Positions 45,560 to 56,631 of a DNA stretch of 64,000 nt are shown piece after piece. Source of the DNA: Macrosoma leucophasiata. Its lineage: Eukaryota; Arthropoda; Insecta; Lepidoptera; Hedylidae. Location: positions 4,623,001 through 4,687,000 of the forward strand of contig JAWQUS010000020.1 of NCBI GenBank assembly GCA_036365455.1, in the 5' to 3' direction. Both the position numbers and the translations under genes were made by a program. Under the pieces are notes generated by a model, which worked only from the letters and a program-made list of their open reading frames with translations, did no database searches and was not told the origin of the DNA. Position 1 is the first letter of the stretch. Every line of letters starts with the position of its first letter.

Positions 45560-46001
45560 TAGTAGGGGAGCACAGGATGCTTTTTTTGTATTTACTCAAG
45601 CGCGTCATTTAAGATATGGCAGATACCTTACACCCCGTTCAGTACCTCCACTATCAAAAAAAAAAAAAGTTTGTCTATAGATCTCTCAGAATACCTAACA
45701 CGCTCTTGACCCATGACGTTGATGCCGCGACCTTTTCAAAACACATTTGATTCTTTCAAAAATGAAGGTGAAAAATTACTCAAGAATGACAGATACTCAG
45801 AAAGGATGTAAAGTGAACCCAATTAAAGCTCCCATCCAAAATTCTCACGATTTGGATGCGAGGCAAGCCCGTGGCGGAAGCCCTAAGGGTTCGGCCCTTT
45901 ATGGAAATCTTAGATTAGGTGTAGGTACTGAACAGGGTGTAAAGTATTTCCTATATCTTAATCTGACGCTCTGAAGTAAATTCAAAAATCCCCTCTACTA
46001 T
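45560..46001. mobile_element. Non-autonomous DNA element with long (about 90 bp) inverted ends
   Basis: ATAGTAGGGGAGCACAGGAT...GTCATTTAAGATATGGCAG...TACACCCCGTTCAGTACCTC on the left is mirrored on the right from GAGGTACTGAAC-like GTAGGTACTGAACAGGGTGT to AAATCCCCTCTACTATAATT. Matches are imperfect. The centre (GGCAAGCCCGTGGCGGAAGC) has no transposase; a 75-codon frame is not conserved coding. Confidence 0.7.
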
Positions 46002-46272
46002 AATTAATCTTGGGATAAAATGACTATAACCGATTCAGTTATCAATTCTGGACAAACTAGTTTCGGGTTGTATATTTGTTAAAAATATATAAATATATAC
46101 ACGTTGTTAAAAATTAAAGCTATTTTTTTCTAATTATTGTGATTATACGGGTGCCAAATTAAATCTGGCCGCAAATAAAGGTTGCTGGGTGTTAAAGATG
46201 AAATAATTTCATTAAAAATACTAGTGGCTATATTTTGATAGAGTGAACTTAGTGGACACATATTATCTAGAT

Positions 46273-46452
46273 CAGTGATTCCCAAAGTGGTCCATATAGA
46301 CCCCCTGGGGTCTATGGGAGACTCGATGGGGATCTACATAGGCGTGAATAAAATTTGGAAATATGGGAATGTGATATAAATGTAGCAAGGAAAACGGAAA
46401 CCAGAAAAAAAATGAAAGAGGTCTACAAGAAAAAATCGTTTGGGAACCTCTG
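46273..46452. mobile_element. hAT-like MITE, 180 bp, perfect 8-bp duplication
   Basis: ATCTAGAT at 46265-46272 and 46453-46460 flanks an element starting CAGTGATTCCCAAAGTGG and ending TTTGGGAACCTCTG. The CAGNG termini and 8-bp duplication are hAT hallmarks. No transposase is encoded. Confidence 0.88.
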
Positions 46453-46460
46453 ATCTAGAT

Positions 46461-47675
46461 CAATCAAATATGTATGAGTAAAAATAAGGTTTACAGCATA
46501 TCTCGATGAACGAAATAATTCTGTAGCAGGATCCTTACCTATAATATTAATGAATATAAAAAAGCTTTTTATCTTTTTATGTCCAGTGTATCTTTTTACG
46601 ATACGAAAGTGGCAAGATCTACAAAAAAGTACTCCTCAATCCAGTGAAGTTAATCCAAAGATCCGAGGAAGAGCGCATTTGCATCGTAACCTACGGTTGC
46701 TATGTAGATATCTATAGGCTTGTAATGTTTAGCATGGTTTATATGGATGGTAAGTATAATTATCACTAGAGCGCTAAAGACCTTAAATGAGGTAGCTGAA
46801 AGGACGGATATATTGTTTTGTTCACAAAAGTTGCCTTGTATGTGATATCATATAATATTAATTATATATCATAGATAGGCAATTTCATTTTTCATGTACT
46901 ACCTACACAGAGCACTACAATATCGGTCAGCTAGTAAATAAATAAAAATCATACATGTGAACTACATGCTTGTTTTCCACTACAATTGCATACACTAAAA
47001 GTTTAAAATATATCATACAATTTTTATCCCATAGAACAAACAAGACTTGATATGAAAAAATCAGTGCATCACAGATTTCCGAGAATTTTGATTTAATTTG
47101 TGATTGGTTGCATTCAGCGAAACTATCTGATTGAATCGTTAGGTAATACAGGCACAGGCGGGACCCGAAGAATACATGAGAACATAGGCAACATATATAA
47201 CTAGGTAGTTATAAAAAATACTCGTATAACTACGGGCTATGCTAATTATAATGGGAGACTAAAGGCTGAGCTATGGATTGAGATCCGGTGATGTGAACAC
47301 CGGTGGTGAGTCGCCTCTCCTGGGCGGGCTACCCAAACAGCCCACCCAATGGTGGGAGAGGTAGCATTCGTGTTAGAAGTTTGTGGGTGTTGAGAGGTGC
47401 AGCACTGGTTTCACTATCAAGCATTGGCTCAGAGCGGGCAAAGAAAATTGGTAAGGACTTTTTAAAAGTTTTCTTTTTTGTCACCTGATGCCAACCGTCT
47501 CGCAAATTATTGTTAGCACGCAATTTATCTCTTTGACCGATCCAAATAAAGTAACTTGAACTTCGGGAACGCTAAGTCGGATTGTACATTAGTCATTTGA
47601 AAATTTTGCTTTAATTTTACTTGATTATTTATTTAAACAGATTTCAAACGAATTGGAAAGCTTTTTATAATCCTA
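46461..47675. other. Unique sequence, no supported gene
   Basis: A reversed repeat N piece lies at about 46470-46545 and possible X' debris at 46600-46745. Frames at 47303-47523 lack domains. Confidence 0.35.
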
Positions 47676-47773
47676 CTAGCGGCCCGCCCCGGCTTCGCCC
47701 GCGCTGCTCTGCTCCTATTAGTCATAGCGTAATGTAAGCTATCCTATCTCTCAAGTTGGATCGAACTGCACAT
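47676..47773 (+). repeat. Repeat V, left part of the copy split by Jockey
   Basis: It starts CTAGCGGCCCGCCCCGGCTT and reaches GTTGGATCGAACTGCACAT. The right part continues from 51397 as ATCGAACTGCACATGGTGTG. Confidence 0.85.
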
Positions 47774-47990
47774 ATTTTTTTTTTAATTAACGTAAGGTCC
47801 TTTTTTGAACCTTATTAAAATTACAATCTAGCCTAAAAGACTAATAAGCAATTTTATGCTAACTTAAACTTCTAATAAAATTATTTCTAAGTAAATGTCC
47901 ACTGGCACTTTCTTAGTATGTCTTAAGGGGAAGTCACTTTGTTCGTGTGATTATGCAAAATAAGTCACTAACACTATTATTTTTTTAACA

Positions 47991-50398
47991 CTACACTAAC
48001 TCAAATGGTTTAGTTCTCTTAAGTCTTCTCACTAGGTTTGTGTTGTCGAGGAGCTGGATAGCCTCAATATTCACATGATGATGAAGCCTTTTTTCATGGG
48101 CTTCGGCGTATTTTCTTATAACGTTATCTACGAAATCCATTTTCAGGTCCCGATGGAGATCGTTATTGCGTACATACCAGGGCGCATTTACAATGTCTCT
48201 GAGCACTTTATTCTGGAAACGTTGTATTATTTGTACATTGCTCTTTTTGGCACAACCCCACAGCTGAATACCATAAGTCCATACTGGCATGAGGACTTGC
48301 TTATACAATAATATTTTATTGTGTATCGACAGCGGAGAGTATCTTCCAAGAAGCCAATACATCTTATTATAGCGAATACATAGCTCTTCTCGCTTCTTCT
48401 TGACGTGAGCTTTCCAGCGCAACTTAGCGTCAAGCGTCATACCTAGGTATTTAGCTGTGTTCGCATATGGTATTTGTTGTCCATTTATATATAACGGGAG
48501 ATAATGTGGTCTTTTGTTAGTAAAGTCGATATGGAGCGACTTCGTTTCATTTAGCTTGATGCGCCATTTTGTAGTCCAGTTATTTAAAACATTAAGAGCC
48601 TCTTGAACTTTTTCTCCTGCTTCTTCATGACTTTGACCTGTAGCCATTATAGCAGTGTCATCAGCGAAGGTAGCAATTATATTATTCTCTAAATTTGGGA
48701 TATCGCATGTGTATAATAGGTACAGGACCGGACCTAAGACACTACCTTGTGGTACCCCAGCTTTTATTTCTTTGAGTTCAGAATAATCACTTTCTTGTCT
48801 CACTCTAAATGCTCTATTGGTTATATAAGATTCTAATATATCAGAGAATTGTTTCGGCAACATAGTTCTGACTTTATAAATAAGACCTTCATGCCAGATT
48901 TTGTCAAAAGCTTGTGCCACATCTAAAAATACTGTTGTACAAACTTTCTTGTCTTCTAGTGTTTTTTCAATGACATTTGTTATTCTATGTACTTGGTCTA
49001 TGGTAGAGTGTTTTTCTCTGAATCCAAACTGGTGCTCAGGAATAAGGTTTTTAGCGTCCAGAAGTGGTTTCAAGCGTCTTAGAAGAAGTTTCTCGAACAG
49101 TTTTGAAAGAACCGGCAGTAGAGAAATTGGTCTGTACGACGTTGCTTCATGAGGTGGCTTTCCAGGTTTTGCTATCATTATTACTTCTGCCACTTTCCAC
49201 AAATCAGGGACATATGTTAGTCTGAATGCAGCATTTATTAGAGTTGTTACTTTCACGATAGCTTTTCGAGGTAGATTATGCAAGATTTCTCCTGTAATTA
49301 AATCATATCCTGGAGATTTTTTTGGGCTGATATTTGTTTTGATTGCTTTGATTACCTCGTTTGGTGTCACAAGTTTTATAATTAGCTCTTCTTGGATAAA
49401 GTTTTCCTCAAGAAGATCGTTTGATAGGTTCTCATTCGGCTTAAAGATATTTTCAAGATGTTCTGAGAATCTTTTGGCTTTTTGTTGGTTGTTAATAGCC
49501 CATGTTCCATTTTCACCCCTAATTGGTGGAATATGTATTATTGGTCTGTTTAAATTTTTAGAGGCTTTCCAAAGTGAGTAATCGGTACTTCGGTCACTGG
49601 TTAGCTTTGTAATAAAATAACTCATACTGTTATTGTTGTATTCATTGATTTTTCTGGTTAACTTTTTGGTAAGATTATTAAGCAACCTTTTATCTCCTGG
49701 GAACCTTGTCATTTGCCATTTGCTTCTTTGTAATCTTTTCTTGTGTAAGAGATCTAAAATGTCTCTAGGATATGTTCTTGCCCTTGGTTTGTACTCTGTT
49801 GTTGGTGTACTGTTCCACGCTGATTGTTGGATGTTAGTTATAAAATTTTCCACCTCTATATTTAATTGTTCTGGAGTTTTTAATGGGACGTTCAATTTTA
49901 TAGACTCATCCAAATCTGTTTTAAAACTGGCCCAGTCTGTTTTCTTATTTACGAGCCTTATGTTATAATTTTTATATGTAATGTTTTCACTTAGTGTTAG
50001 AATTATGGGTGAGTGATCGGAGTTCATATCATTCATTTCGTTTACTTGTAGGTAGTTGACTGATATATTTTTATGAATAAAAAAGTCTATTAGGTCAGGT
50101 ATTTTTTGTGGATCGGTGGGCCAGTAGGTCGGCTTACCCGTAGATGAAAAACTGCACTTCGCTTCTTTTATGGCACTAAGCAATTCTTTGCCTTTGGTAT
50201 TGGTGAGTCTAGAGCCCCAATGGGTATTTTTAGCGTTAAAGTCGCCACCAATGATAAATCGCTCGCCAAGGCTTATAAGAAGACTTATGTATTCATCTTT
50301 TTTCAAGATATGTTTTGGTGGGAAATATATAGATGCTACAGAAAAAGAGTAACGCTTAGTTTTTATATTTACGACTACAGCCTGATATTCTGGGTCTT
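47991..50398 (-). pseudogene. Jockey ORF2: endonuclease C-terminal part and reverse transcriptase
   Basis: The frame is open without a stop from about 50393 to 47991. The endonuclease part shows GDFNAKNTHWGS and the SDHSP motif. The reverse transcriptase follows with SPGYDLITGEIL, SYRPISLLPVLSKLFE, VFLDVAQAFDKIWH, AGVPQGSVLGPVLY and the catalytic FADD. The thumb and C-terminal parts are complete (YLGMTLDAKLRWKAH, VLMPVWTYGIQLWG). Numbering from the Met at 50306, these motifs fall at residues 21-32, 96-100, 331-342, 390-405, 459-472, 516-529 and 547-550. The enzyme nicks target DNA and reverse-transcribes the element RNA. The first roughly 90 residues are on the other strand because of the inversion, so no full protein can be made, though the domains are undamaged. 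Confidence 0.93.
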
Positions 50399-51135
50399 AC
50401 GAAAACAAGCAAGTTCGACCAATAAGAGTGATGGTAAAAAAATTGCACTTTACTTGCAGTCCAGAAAGAATTGTTGAGGAGTTGCAAGACAAAGGCTACA
50501 AAATTGAGGAAGCAGTCAACAAACTGAGATGGAGTGACAAAACACCAATCAACATGTTCATGCTCACTTTCAAGAATGAAGAGGACATTAACAAAATATA
50601 TGACATAAAGTCTATCCTAGGATGCAAGGTTGAGGTGCATCCAATAAGAACGTCTAAATTAGTTCCACAGTGCAAGAGGTGTCAAGCTTTTGGACATACT
50701 CAGAGGTACTGTTCCAAAGAGCCTAGGTGTGTGAAATGTACAGGCAAACACCTAACCAGAGACTGCACTAAATCAGCAGAAGAGAAACCAAAGTGTGTGC
50801 ATTGTGGCGCACCTCACCCTGCAAATTATAGAGGGTGTATGGTCGCAAGAGAAATGCAAAGCATTAAAAATAAAACATTGAAGAAACCAAGTAGTCAACC
50901 AGTGCAAAACAAAATGTCGTCAACCATGACCAAGAAAACCAAGGAAGTTAGCAAGAGTTTAACTTACGCAGGAATCGTAAAAGGCACTACAAAGACCGGC
51001 CACAATAACACACAAAAAGGCAACGCCCTAGAAGAAAAACTTGACCGGATCTTAAGCGTCATCACCGCTTTTGATGAACGACTCCAAAAACTTGAACAAA
51101 CAAGTCAAGTTAAAACTTCTACGTTTCGAAAATGA
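50398..51135 (+). pseudogene. Jockey ORF1 (Gag-like, three zinc knuckles), 5'-truncated
   Basis: The frame is open from the inversion junction through TGA 51133-51135, without the original start. It shows VRPIRVMVKKLHFT, ERIVEELQDKGYKI, then CKRCQAFGHTQRYC (a CX2CX4HX4C knuckle), CVKCTGKHLTRDC and CVHCGAPHPANYRGC. A Lys/Ser-rich tail and a short coiled-coil-like end (LEEKLDRILSVITAFDERLQ) follow. Gag-like ORF1 proteins of Jockey elements bind element RNA and direct it to targets. Its TGA overlaps the ATG of ORF2 (ATGA), a termination-reinitiation arrangement. Confidence 0.9.
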
Positions 51136-51396
51136 CTAACTTATTAAATATTATGGAATGGAATGCCAATGGACTACTACAACATCAAAATGAGTTACAA
51201 GTAGTCCTAGATATACAAAATATAGACTTATGCTTAGTGTCTGAGACACATTTCACTAAACAGTCGTACATCAGATTTAAAGGGTACAAAGTTTATCATG
51301 CACTACACCCAAACAACACTGCAAGAGGTGGTAGTGCTGTTATAGTTAAGGAAAATATAGAACATCATGAGGAGAGAAAATTTGAATACCCAGAAT
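51132..51396 (+). pseudogene. Jockey ORF2 5' end (endonuclease N-terminus)
   Basis: It starts at ATG 51132 overlapping the ORF1 stop. LNIMEWNANGLLQHQNELQV, DLCLVSETHFTKQ and ARGGSAVIVKENI are the start of the apurinic-like endonuclease. It stops making sense at EYPEY, exactly where the target duplication begins; the following codons belong to repeat V. Confidence 0.9.
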
Positions 51397-51440
51397 ATCG
51401 AACTGCACATGGTGTGCGAATTTTATTATAATCTGTTAAG
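51397..51440 (+). repeat. Repeat V, right part after Jockey
   Basis: ATCGAACTGCACATGGTGTG and GCGAATTTTATTATAATC continue the 47676-47773 copy, as judged from 30560-30610. Confidence 0.75.
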
Positions 51441-51849
51441 TGGTTTAGGAGTCCATTGAGGACAAACATTGTGACACGAGATTTATATATATTAAGATAA
51501 GATTAAGCTAACTCAATTCTGAAAAAACAATATCTCTCAGGCCAGGTTTTGAATCTACGATCGCTTGATAGATAGTCAAACCGTCGTAGCTGTTATGGTT
51601 CCCCTAAAAAAAGCTGTGTGGTCGATGCCCTAATCCAATACCATTTAGGGTTTACGTACCTCAGACGGGGAAAAATGGAAACCATTAAGGCTTACTAGTG
51701 TGTCTGTCTATTCGTTCGTCTGTTACAGTCAACATGTTACAAAACTACATGGGATAATTCAGTTGAAATTTGAATAGTGATCAGAGGCCCAAACATGTAC
51801 CTATGTGTATCATAAATAAATACATTTTGGACATAAGAGAAACTACTAA
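51441..51849. other. No recognisable gene
   Basis: Nothing identified. Confidence 0.3.
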
Positions 51850-52050
51850 TTGTTTTATATTATTTCGCATTAACACATGCTTTTAAAATATTTTTTAAAG
51901 AAAAATTTGACTTCAGGCGAGACTCGAACTCGCGGCCACTGGGAATCTAGTCCAGCCGCTCTTCCAACTGAGCTACCGAAGTCCCCCAGTAGATTGCCAG
52001 TGGCCGCGAGTTCGAGTCTCGCCTGAAGTCAAATTTTTCTTTAAAATATA
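51850..52050 (-). mobile_element. SINE-Q: tRNA-like retroposon with inverted tRNA 3' half
   Basis: In the minus sense: an antisense tRNA 3' half (52046-51991), a short spacer, a complete sense tRNA-like head (51983-51909), then AAATTTTTCTTT, AAGCATGTGTTAATGCGAAA and an AT-rich tail (to about 51850). The two arms (51893-51948, 51991-52046) are near-perfect 56-bp complements. The duplication is not resolved. Confidence 0.75.
51909..51983 (-). pseudogene. tRNA-like sequence (SINE-Q head)
   Basis: The minus sense reads GACTTCGGTAGCTCAGTTGG, AAGAGCGGCTGGACTAGATT, CCCAGTGGCCGCGAGTTCGA and GTCTCGCCTGAAGTC. The acceptor, D (GCTC/GAGC) and T (GCGAG/CTCGC) stems pair. The A-box (TAGCTCAGTTGG) and B-box (AGTTCGAGTCT) are intact. 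The anticodon arm has a mismatch and an extra base, so I call it a tRNA-like pseudogene, not a working tRNA. Confidence 0.7.
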
Positions 52051-52524
52051 TTTGATAAATTACTATTTTGTAAACTTTTAAAAAGTATGTAATGTGACAC
52101 TTGTTCCAAGAGAAACGATTAGCGAGGTTTCTAAATGTTATCATTTTTAAGATAAATATTTTTGAATATTTGCAAAACAACTCAACTCAAAACAAAAAAT
52201 CCGAGCAACGAATTGAATTATACTATCAATAACATAACCGACTAATTGAATCCAGTAAAGTTAACGTTTTTGGTCGTTTCCATCACTTTTATATTCTTAA
52301 ATAATTCCACGGTATTATTCCAAATGTCGACAGTAATAAAAACGCAATGCAATTTAAATTTTATGAATTGAATTGAACCAATAGCAAATGAAAGCATTAT
52401 TATTAATAACTCTGAAAATTGCCAATTTTTGACTGGTGGTTTTTGATTGGTGACATTGGAACTTTCCAATCCTTAAAACTATAAAAATTTGACTGGTCGA
52501 AGTATTTTTTTTCTCAAAAGTGGT
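52051..52524. other. No recognisable gene
   Basis: AT-rich; nothing identified. Confidence 0.3.
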
Positions 52525-52585
52525 GAGGTGCCTAGACTAGCTGGTTATCCTGGGGTCGCAGTTCGAATCCTGCCTGAAGTAATTT
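52525..52585 (+). pseudogene. tRNA-like 3' half
   Basis: CTGGTTATCCTGGGGTCGCA, GTTCGAATCCTGCCTGAAGT. The T-arm and B-box are intact (GCAGTTCGAATCCTGC). The 5' half is not recognisable. Confidence 0.55.
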
Positions 52586-53390
52586 TGTTTTTAAATTTCT
52601 AAATGTCGAATTTGTAATTAATTATTGTCATTGTAGCAAAAACCAGAATCAGACATTGTGAACCAATAATTCTGATTTATTACCCATTGATAAATTAATG
52701 AACATAATTTTGCGATAATTTGTTACAGGCTAACAGGTATAATTACTCAGTTAGCAATTATCATTCGTAATATTTCAGTTCGTTAAGACTTTGACGCATA
52801 TGAACACATGAGCAGTAGGTATATATAGCGGACTTAATGCCACAAGGCAACTAGGCATTTTATAAAATTGGGTAGGCATATGATTAGTGTTGAGTAGGAC
52901 TTACAAGAGGCCCTCATTTGTCCCGTACAAAACCTGACATTGTAAGGACGCGACAAAAATATAATTTGTACTGCTTCAAATAATAAGACGCGTTACTCTT
53001 TGCTCTTGTACTCTTACGTAGTGTGTCACGTGTGTGACTAAGACAAAAAGTGTAACGTGATAGGTCTGAGGCAAGGACAATGAGGCTACTACTCCTCAAA
53101 ACAGACCAATAAGCGCCGCGTATTAAAATGTCGCGGTAATCTTTGCTCTTCTGTACTCTTAAGTCAAGTGTGACCAAGAAGCATGAAGCTTCAAGCTTCG
53201 AACTCGAGTTCACAGATTTCGGAACAACGTCACTTTTAATAGTCCTGTCATCTATAGGTACTACTTTCTGTATTTTTTCAAAATGTCGTCTTCAAATCTA
53301 GTCCCCGCAGTTTCAAATATAAAGTGGAGGGAGGAATGATAATAATATAAATATTTTTTTTAGTGTTGTACCTCATTAACTTAATTTTTG
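52586..53390. other. No recognisable gene
   Basis: A 99-codon minus-strand frame at 52914-53213 shows no domain; nothing identified. Confidence 0.3.
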
Positions 53391-53656
53391 GTGTAATGTA
53401 AGTGGTAAACAAGCATGCAGTTCACATTGATGTTAAGTGATGACTGCAGCCTATAGACACCCACACAAAGCCCAAAGTCAAAATACAGATGCGTTACCAC
53501 TTCTGTGGCCTAAGGTTATATGTCTCTGTGCCGGAAAATACAGGGCCGTACATTACCACCTGACCGGAACACGATAGTGCTGAACACTACCATTTAGCGC
53601 AAGTATATTAGGTAATGCGGTGGTGCGCGAGCTCCGTCACTACAGCTCTACCACCA
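53391..53656 (-). repeat. SINE-X copy, full length
   Basis: It runs from GTGTAATGTAAGTGGTAAAC to CACTACAGCTCTACCACCAT. The GAGCTC hairpin is damaged on one side. Confidence 0.9.
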
Positions 53657-53867
53657 TACTTTAATAAATCTCAATCAATTTCTTGTTGCAGGTGAAAGTC
53701 CAATTTTTCTTTCCAACTTTCTAACTCAATAAATGTCGCTACTTTTCCTCATACGTAAAGATTTTATCAAAGTCTCTTTGATCCCTTCTCACGTATTTCC
53801 TATCTGAAGTTTTATTTGTAGTTTGACAGACATCGGTGCTACAGTAACCAACAAAAAAATTGTGGCA

Positions 53868-53997
53868 CCTTATCGCACCTATGTGGCGTTTGTCGACCAT
53901 TTTGATCAAGTTTTGACCAATCACTGTTTACGTAAGTAGTGTGTATCAGAGATAACGCTCTACGTAGTCAAAACTAGGCAATTGTCTCTTGCGTATG
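53868..53997 (-). mobile_element. MITE M2, second copy
   Basis: CGACCATTTTGATCAAGTTT, AGATAACGCTCTACG, CAAAACTAGGCAATTGTCTC are the reverse complement of 38890-39020. Confidence 0.65.
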
Positions 53998-54204
53998 CTC
54001 GTTACTAACTGCTTATTAACTCAAACATTTGTTTGGAATTGCTTTCCCCGGCCGTCTCTGGTGCGATTCGCTCGGATAAATCGGAAGCGTTTTCGTAATA
54101 AGCACTTTTTATTGTACCGCTCGCCGCCCTGTGCATTGCAGCCATTTACAGCAGCAAGGTATGGAACGCATAGATTCTTATTGGAGTGAACTGGATAGAA
54201 TAGG

Positions 54205-54563
54205 TGAGCTCGCAGGCGTAGGCACCACCGCATTACCTAATATTCTTGCCGCTAAATGGTAGTGTTCAGCATTATCGTGTTCCGGTCAGGTGGTAATGTA
54301 GGGCCTTGTAATTTCCGGCATAGAGGCATAACAATAATGTATATTGTAACTAACATATTTCTAAGTACAACTTATTAAACAAAATGAGTCTGTGTTACTT
54401 TACAATTAAATAAAATAAAAAATTAATAACACCTAATGCCTCAGGAGTGGCAGCGCATCTGCATTTTGACCTCTGGTCATTGTGTGGGTGTCTATAGCCT
54501 GCAGTCATCACTTAACATCAATGTGAACTGCATGCTTCTTAGCCACTTTTTTAAACAAAAAAA
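54205..54563 (+). repeat. SINE-X copy interrupted by a roughly 92-bp insert
   Basis: It begins at the second half of the hairpin (GAGCTCGCAGGCGTAGGCAC). ATAACA at 54328-54333 and 54426-54431 brackets the insert, which ends AATTAAATAAAATAAAAAAT, an A-rich tail of a short retroposed fragment. Confidence 0.85.
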
Positions 54564-54899
54564 GGAAAAAATTGGCGGCGTAGTTATCCATATAATAATC
54601 TAACTGTACCTTTTGCGAAATACAGGCGTCGTACAGTTATCGGATTATCAAAGTCAAAGCCTTGATTATCAAGACCTTTACCCAAGGTTAACCACAGTAG
54701 GAATTATTGCATGACCTTAGGTATAACCCTAGACTAAACGGTTCCATAAGGTCAAACTGAATGATTTTCGGTTTGCCCTTTCGTCAAGCTTCAATCGACG
54801 TTCGATTGACGTCGAACATACATGCGTAAGTATAATAGTATGATTAGTAAATTGTTGAGAATAAATTGTATATTAATCTATCATGATGTCACTAACGTT

Positions 54900-55923
54900 T
54901 TCGTAGGTTTTCGCGCGAAAGATCCGACCTCAATAATTGTTAAGAAAACAGCTGAATTGTTGCATAAACATGCAGAAACATTGGATCTAGACGTACCAAA
55001 ATTACTCCCATCATGTGCGAAGCCACCGAAATTGTATGGACTCCCAAAAATACACAATTCTGGCGTCCCTCTTCGTCCGATCGTGAGCCAAATTGACACA
55101 CCGACATATAAACTGGCTCAACACGTAGCACGTATACTTTCACCACTGAGGGGACAAACAACGGCTTTTGTGAAGGATTCCTATAGTTTTATCGCTGAAG
55201 TCAACCATCTACAACTCTCAGCTAATGACGTTATGGTCAGTTTCGACGTTGAATCTTTGTTCACGAGCTGGATTTCTCGATCATCTCAATTCCATAAATC
55301 AAAAGATCAGATTTACAATGGAATTGGAGCAAAATAGCAAATTAGCCTTCTTAGATACTCTATTGATTAGGAATCCCGACAACACTTTAAGCCATACTGT
55401 GTATAGGAAACCTACCCATACAGACAGGTATCTCAATGGTAACTCTCACCACTACCCGGGACATCTAGCTGCAGTCGGCCTATCTTTGTTTAGGAGAGCA
55501 CGAGGCATATGTGACAACGATCATTTAAATGCCGAGCTAAAACACCTACGACAAGTGCTGCGAAATAATAAACTAAAAGTACCACCCCTCCGACATAGAA
55601 AATCAACGAAACCACCAACAGTTGAAAGACAACCGGCTTTACTACCTTATGTTAAGGGTGTTACGGATAAAATAGGTAACATACTGAAAAAGTCGTCAAT
55701 AAAGACAATTTTCAAACCTTATAAGAAACTACACCAGTATTTAAGACCTATAAAATGTAACATTCCTTTGCAGGATGCCGGTATCTATAAACTAGATTGT
55801 GATTGCGGACTTTCGTACATAGGACAAACAAAGAGGCCTGTATTGACCCGGGTGAAAGAACATATAGCCGATGTCAAACACCAACGAACCGGAAAGTCTG
55901 CAGTTTGTGAACATCTAACTTAG
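54900..55923 (+). pseudogene. Penelope-like element with RT core deleted and GIY-YIG endonuclease
   Basis: The first part, in one frame, carries the start of a Penelope reverse transcriptase: KDPTSIIVKKTAELLHK, KLYGLPKIHNSGVPLRPIVS and VMVSFDVESLFT (motif A region). Immediately after it, near 55272, the sequence jumps and changes frame to GFLDHLNSINQKIRFTMELE, LAFLDTLLI and VYRKPTHTDRYLNGNSHHYP, the post-catalytic region. The motifs between, including the catalytic DD block, are missing. The C-terminus holds the GIY-YIG nuclease: AGIYKLDCDCGLSYIGQTKR and VKEHIADVKH. It ends at a stop at 55921-55923, shorter than usual at the end. Penelope elements combine these two activities for retrotransposition. 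The out-of-frame internal deletion kills this copy. Confidence 0.85.
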
Positions 55924-55955
55924 ATCTAGTTAGATGTTGTCATCCGTTAGATGTC

Positions 55956-56028
<73 letters not shown>
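55911..56028. repeat. Short palindrome followed by (GA)n microsatellite
   Basis: ACATCTAACT...AGTTAGATGT closes the Penelope-like frame (55911-55937). About 70 bases of GA repeat follow at 55958-56028. Confidence 0.9.
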
Positions 56029-56032
<4 letters not shown>

Positions 56033-56140
56033 AGTAACAAACAAACATACAAACAAAAAGCGATTTGTTTATCGATTCTGAACAAACTAGTTTTAGGGTG
56101 TGCGTGTGTCCTGTTACACGTTGCATAAGAAAATAAATTG

Positions 56141-56359
56141 CAGCTAAGTGGTAGTGTTCAGCACTATCGTGTTTCGGTCAGGTGGTAAAGTACGGCCTTG
56201 TAATTTCCGGCACAAAAGGCATAACACCTTAGGCTTCAGGAGTGATAACGCATCTGCATTTTGACATCTGGTGTGTGTGGGTGTCTATGGGCTGCAGTCA
56301 TCACTTAACATCAATCTGAACTGCATGCTTATTTGCCACTTTCATTACACAAAAAAAAA
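56141..56359 (+). repeat. SINE-X copy, 5'-truncated
   Basis: It begins CAGCTAAGTGGTAGTGTTCA and ends TTTCATTACACAAAAAAAAA. Confidence 0.9.
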
Positions 56360-56631
56360 GGAAATTTAACCAACAAATAGTCAGGAATATAAACCCAATA
56401 TATCTTCTTAGCTTAAAACGACGAGATGAAATGAGATCGAATTTGCGTTGATCAAAAATGAAACAATAGCAGTTATTGAGAAGGCAATCCAATTGTTCAA
56501 ATGTTCCTAGAGCAAAGGGTTCCGTCTGATGTAATCAACAATCGTATTGTTGATTATATAACTCTCTGAGTTTCAAGTCAAAATCGAAGGAGGTTAATAT
56601 ATCTTGATTTAGATGTACCTACTTATAGAAG

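Larger units (their letters stand above)
47774..51396 (-). mobile_element. Jockey-type LINE with inverted 5' segment (twin-priming structure)
   Basis: ATCGAACTGCACAT at 47760-47773 and 51397-51410 is a 14-bp duplication around a 3.6-kb element. From the left: a T-run (A-tail complement), ORF2 on the minus strand to about 50393, then a switch to the plus strand carrying ORF1 and the first part of ORF2 up to 51396. CCCAGAATAT occurs at both broken ORF2 ends (about 51389-51397 plus sense; 50383-50392 minus sense), so the pieces meet almost exactly. The uninterrupted paralogue of the target at 30472-30860 supports the insertion boundaries. Confidence 0.93.

Noticed and set aside
45747..45974. 75-codon frame as a gene
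   Set aside because: It lies within the long-inverted-end element and reads into its right inverted end.
51909..51983. Functional tRNA gene
   Set aside because: The anticodon arm is mispaired with an extra base, and the same sequence recurs in SINE-Q copies with antisense partners.
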